Under the pieces are notes generated by a model. The model did no database searches. It worked only from the letters and a program-made list of their open reading frames with translations, and was not told where the DNA came from. From assembly GCA_000733415.1 (NCBI GenBank), contig KL662191.1, positions 4,126,308-4,190,307 of the forward strand: a stretch of 64,000 nucleotides of DNA. The letters run 5' to 3'. The first letter of the stretch is position 1; each line of letters begins with the position of its first letter. Both the position numbers and the translations under genes were made by a program. This document shows, in pieces, positions 61,145 to 64,000 of this stretch. Source of the stretch: [Leptolyngbya] sp. JSC-1 (lineage in GTDB: Bacteria > Cyanobacteriota > Cyanobacteriia > Elainellales > Elainellaceae).

Positions 61145-63943
61145 TCACGGTGTAGATAAAAACTGCCCCATCTGAGCGATGGTCAAAATCGACATCCAGG
61201 TCCAATTTTTTTGATCCTGATAAGCCTGGCTGATGCGCTCCTGACAGTTCATATACGACTGGTAATCCGCTAGCACCAGATTAGGATCATTGTTGATCAA
61301 CCACTCGATCAAGGGTTTGAAAACGCTGCTGTCGCCGTAGGAGAAATAGCCGGATGCGATCAAATCCAAAGCTTGCTTTAGGTCTGGATCGGTGTCATAG
61401 AGCTGCCAGGGATCATATCTGGCGTTGAGGCGTTCGGCTTCGGTGGCCGTCATGCCGAAGAGAAACAGGTTTTTGGCTCCGATGGCTTGCCGCAACTCCA
61501 GGTTGGCACTGTTGGGCGTCCCGATGGTGATAGCGCCATTCAGGGCAAATTGCAGCGGTATCAGACTCGGCACATCTTGATCAGCTAGCGGAATCTGCTC
61601 GGCTAAATCCGTTGCCGCATAAATATGACGGATGGTTTTATAGTGATTGTCCGCTAAAACAATCACCTGTAGTCGCCCCTGGACATCTGGATCACCATTA
61701 ATGGCATCTGACACAGCCCGGATCAGTTGGGCAATGGCAGCGGCAACCGGATGATTCGGCACAGCTTCACCAACAAATAGGCAAGTCCGCGGCACAGACC
61801 GATGCGCGAAGCGCTGAATCGTATCGGTACTGGCATTGGTTTTGAGGCGGGCATAGAGGGTGATGATATGCAGCAGATTCAGCAACTGGCGCTTGTTGGC
61901 CTCGATTGGCATGGCTTGCACATCGAACAGGGAATTGAGATTGACCGCAATGCCCGTCTGTTGGTGGATATAATCCACCAAATCCTGTTTGGCTGCCCGT
62001 TTCGCCTCCCACCAGTTACCGCAAAATTTAGCATTATCGACTAGGGATTCAAGCTGCTGCAACTGTTCAGGGTGAATCATCCAGTCATTCCCCAACCATT
62101 GCGTAATCAGGTTCGTTAAGCGAGGATTAGCTTGAGCTAAAAAGCGGCGCGGTGTAATTTTGGCCGATGTGTCACTAAATCGTTCGGCATACATGTCGTT
62201 AAAGTCTGCTAGAAGCGTGCGTTGAAGCAACTGGGTGTGGAGCGGGTATACACCAGCAATCGTGTCACTACCAACACAGGCGAGGTGCAGCATACGGAGA
62301 TTGCCACTACTTTGATCGATCAGCGACATGCGACCAATACGCTCCTCATCTGCAGGAAAACGGCTCCGCACCTGATCCAGAAAACGCCGGTTAATTTCAT
62401 GGATGATTTCTAGATGTCTGGGCAAGAGCTGGCTGAACAACTCAATTGGCCACTGCTCACCGCGTGCAGTTGCAGTCAAGTGATACAGACGGCAGCTACA
62501 GAGCTTTTCAGTGATTGACCAAGCCTGCTCCCAGTCGAGCTGATGTTCATCGACAAGCTGGTACATCAGTTCTGCCAGAGTTAAGGCCGTGGTCGGATCA
62601 TTTAACTGCACCCGAAAGTGGTTGGGCAGCGATTCCAGCGGACGTTCAGCCTCGAGATGGAGCCGGATCATATCTTGAACAGCCCCAGAGGCGAGTAAGA
62701 ACCATTGCTTCCAGCTCAGTTCTTGCTGCTGATCGGAAGGGTTGACGGCAGGTGAGGGATAAGGTTGACGTAGCAGTGCGGTATTTGCTTTCCACAGTCG
62801 TAATCGATTAATCGTCTCTGTCTCGTATCCCGAAATCAGCAGATCAAAGGGAACTGCCTGTACCACTTCTGCGGCCACCCAGCGTTTGCGATAGTGTCCC
62901 TGCTCGTCGGTATAGAATTCAGTGTGGCCACCAAACTTCACCTGAACGCTAGCAGCCTGTTCCAGCTCCCAGATGGTTCGGGTTAAATCATGTTCATCCA
63001 GGGCAGACGATGCATCCTCAGGTTTGTCAGGTGCGTCAGGTTTGCCAAGTTCGTCAGGCTCGTTAGGCTCGCCAAATTTATCATCGTAATAAATCCCATA
63101 TCCGATCGCAGCAAAGCCAGCGGTTGTGTAGGCTTCCAAATTACTGCCAACTAGACAACCTAAACCGTCCGTCTCCTGTTCTGACCAGTGTTCCTGTTCA
63201 CAGAGCTGGTCTAAATTCAGCCCCAATTCCTGCAGGGCTTGCCGGACTAGATCGAATAAACCCAGATTGGCCAGATGATTTTCTAGCTGTAACCCGACGG
63301 CATATTCAGGAGAAATTTCGACCCGCACGGGCTGGATTTGGGCCGATGGCTCAGTGGAACTGAATCGCAGCAGACATGCTCGCACCATTGCTGCCAAGGC
63401 TACATAGACATCTGCGACGGTAGCGGTTTGTAGGGTTCGATGTCGGATATGATACAACGTATCCACGAACGCCTGTTGAAATATTCGGATGTTGAAGGAT
63501 TCGCGAGTTGCAATTGGAATAATCTTTGCCATCGCTGCATCTATTGCTGAGATAGGGTTGGGTGTACTATCTACCTGACTGGCTGTACGAACTTCCAGAG
63601 ACGGATCAGCTGGATTTAAGCTACTAAATGCCTTCAGTGTTGCCAGGTCTGCTGTTGATTCAGCTCTCTCCACAGCAGCTCCTGTATTTATCACTTGTGC
63701 TTCTGTTACTTGCGCTTCTGTTACTTGTGAATCCGTCACTTGCGCTTCTTCAAATTGATCAGCATCTTCTTCAGCATCTTCTTCAACAATTTCAGTTTCT
63801 TCCGTTAGGTTCTGATCGGGCGAACAAGCAGCTAAATCTAAAGGTTCCTCTATTTCGCTTACTCCAATTACCTGATCAGCCTGCTGTGCTGCCGTCTCGG
63901 ATGGATCTGTATTTTCGATCACATTTTCATTTGTTGAGTTCAT
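61145..63943 (-). CDS. Glycogen phosphorylase-like protein lacking the PLP lysine (probable pseudoenzyme)
   Basis: 932 residues from the ATG at 63943 (AAGGA five bases upstream). The frame stays open to the window edge, so a longer start is possible. The first 150 residues are acidic and low-complexity (repeated VTEAQ). The rest follows GT35 phosphorylases: GLGCLVGSNLEAYTTAGFAA, VQLNDPTTALTLAELMYQLV, WPIELFSQLLPRHLEIIHEI, ITPRRFLAQANPRLTNLITQ, FALNGAITIGTPNSANLELR and LFLFGMTATEAERLNA. The cofactor site, usually 'GTGNMK-FALNGA', reads SLIPLQ-FALNGA: Lys is Gln (codon 61550-61552). 'HLNDTHP' is QLNDPTT, and the Lys of 'F.GKAAP' is Glu (FVGEAVPNHP). The usual last 20 residues are missing. Catalysis is therefore unlikely; a carbohydrate-sensing or scaffolding role is possible. 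Confidence 0.85.
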   Translation of the reverse strand: MNSTNENVIENTDPSETAAQQADQVIGVSEIEEPLDLAACSPDQNLTEETEIVEEDAEEDADQFEEAQVTDSQVTEAQVTEAQVINTGAAVERAESTADLATLKAFSSLNPADPSLEVRTASQVDSTPNPISAIDAAMAKIIPIATRESFNIRIFQQAFVDTLYHIRHRTLQTATVADVYVALAAMVRACLLRFSSTEPSAQIQPVRVEISPEYAVGLQLENHLANLGLFDLVRQALQELGLNLDQLCEQEHWSEQETDGLGCLVGSNLEAYTTAGFAAIGYGIYYDDKFGEPNEPDELGKPDAPDKPEDASSALDEHDLTRTIWELEQAASVQVKFGGHTEFYTDEQGHYRKRWVAAEVVQAVPFDLLISGYETETINRLRLWKANTALLRQPYPSPAVNPSDQQQELSWKQWFLLASGAVQDMIRLHLEAERPLESLPNHFRVQLNDPTTALTLAELMYQLVDEHQLDWEQAWSITEKLCSCRLYHLTATARGEQWPIELFSQLLPRHLEIIHEINRRFLDQVRSRFPADEERIGRMSLIDQSSGNLRMLHLACVGSDTIAGVYPLHTQLLQRTLLADFNDMYAERFSDTSAKITPRRFLAQANPRLTNLITQWLGNDWMIHPEQLQQLESLVDNAKFCGNWWEAKRAAKQDLVDYIHQQTGIAVNLNSLFDVQAMPIEANKRQLLNLLHIITLYARLKTNASTDTIQRFAHRSVPRTCLFVGEAVPNHPVAAAIAQLIRAVSDAINGDPDVQGRLQVIVLADNHYKTIRHIYAATDLAEQIPLADQDVPSLIPLQFALNGAITIGTPNSANLELRQAIGAKNLFLFGMTATEAERLNARYDPWQLYDTDPDLKQALDLIASGYFSYGDSSVFKPLIEWLINNDPNLVLADYQSYMNCQERISQAYQDQKNWTWMSILTIAQMGQFLSTP

Positions 63944-64000
63944 TTCGTCCTTTACAGTTGATGCAATCGTTTCTGGTTGATTGACTACAGCCGTTTCTGT

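Noticed and set aside
1..64000. tRNA or rRNA genes
   Set aside because: No cloverleaf with a TΨC-type GGTTCRA loop plus acceptor stem and no rRNA-like conserved stretch was seen on either strand; a tRNAscan run would settle it.

Overview
The window is chromosomal DNA from a cyanobacterium, most likely a filamentous Leptolyngbya/Oculatella-type lineage (the genus is inference). Cyanobacterial markers are the photosystem II assembly lipoprotein Psb27, MenD of phylloquinone synthesis, a DUF4278 protein, Uma2-type nucleases, a CHAT-type gene, AAA/WD40 signalling proteins, and many short tandem repeats between genes, including one true heptanucleotide array. I saw no rRNA, tRNA, CRISPR array or intact transposase.

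Layout. 0-17 kb: a cut-off REC-PAS histidine kinase, gyrA, a Na+/H+ antiporter, a Nei-type glycosylase, a Uma2 protein, an Xaa-Pro peptidase, a homocysteine-synthesis-type protein, several small enzymes, rpsN and two REC-histidine kinases. 17-33 kb: housekeeping genes nth, rseP, sbcD, rlpA (behind a strongly structured leader), menD, psb27, an azlC/azlD exporter pair, a subtilisin with a small propeptide-like partner gene, a VCBS/ASPIC-UnbV protein and an Asp/Glu-racemase-family enzyme. 33-39 kb: a tightly packed signalling operon on the minus strand (dCache histidine kinase, receiver, REC-PAS-GGDEF-EAL). 39-42.5 kb: an AGCS symporter and a universal stress protein.

42.5-46 kb is a graveyard: a conserved small gene broken at an A6 run, a CHAT protease-like gene with about three frameshifts and two stops, and a frameshifted Uma2 gene. 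Beside it, after an orphan potD, lies an intact overlapping gene pair (47.2-52.9 kb). One gene encodes a vMAP-type HTH plus two tandem AAA-like ATPases; the other encodes one AAA-like ATPase, a membrane segment and 14 WD40 repeats. Together they look like a conflict or signalling island of which part has decayed.

53-64 kb holds small conserved genes, aqpZ, a DUF937 protein, a 1.6 kb repeat-rich intergenic region, and then the least familiar part of the window. Three tandem, nearly identical short genes (core about 50 residues, ending in NPF) come first. The third runs into an A8 tract; one base fewer would fuse it to a proline/glutamine-rich linker and two copies of an unknown domain of about 125 residues. 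Convergent to this is a glycogen-phosphorylase-like protein whose PLP-binding lysine is replaced by glutamine, so it is very probably a pseudoenzyme. The A8-joined gene family and the lysine-less phosphorylase are the best candidates for undescribed biology here.
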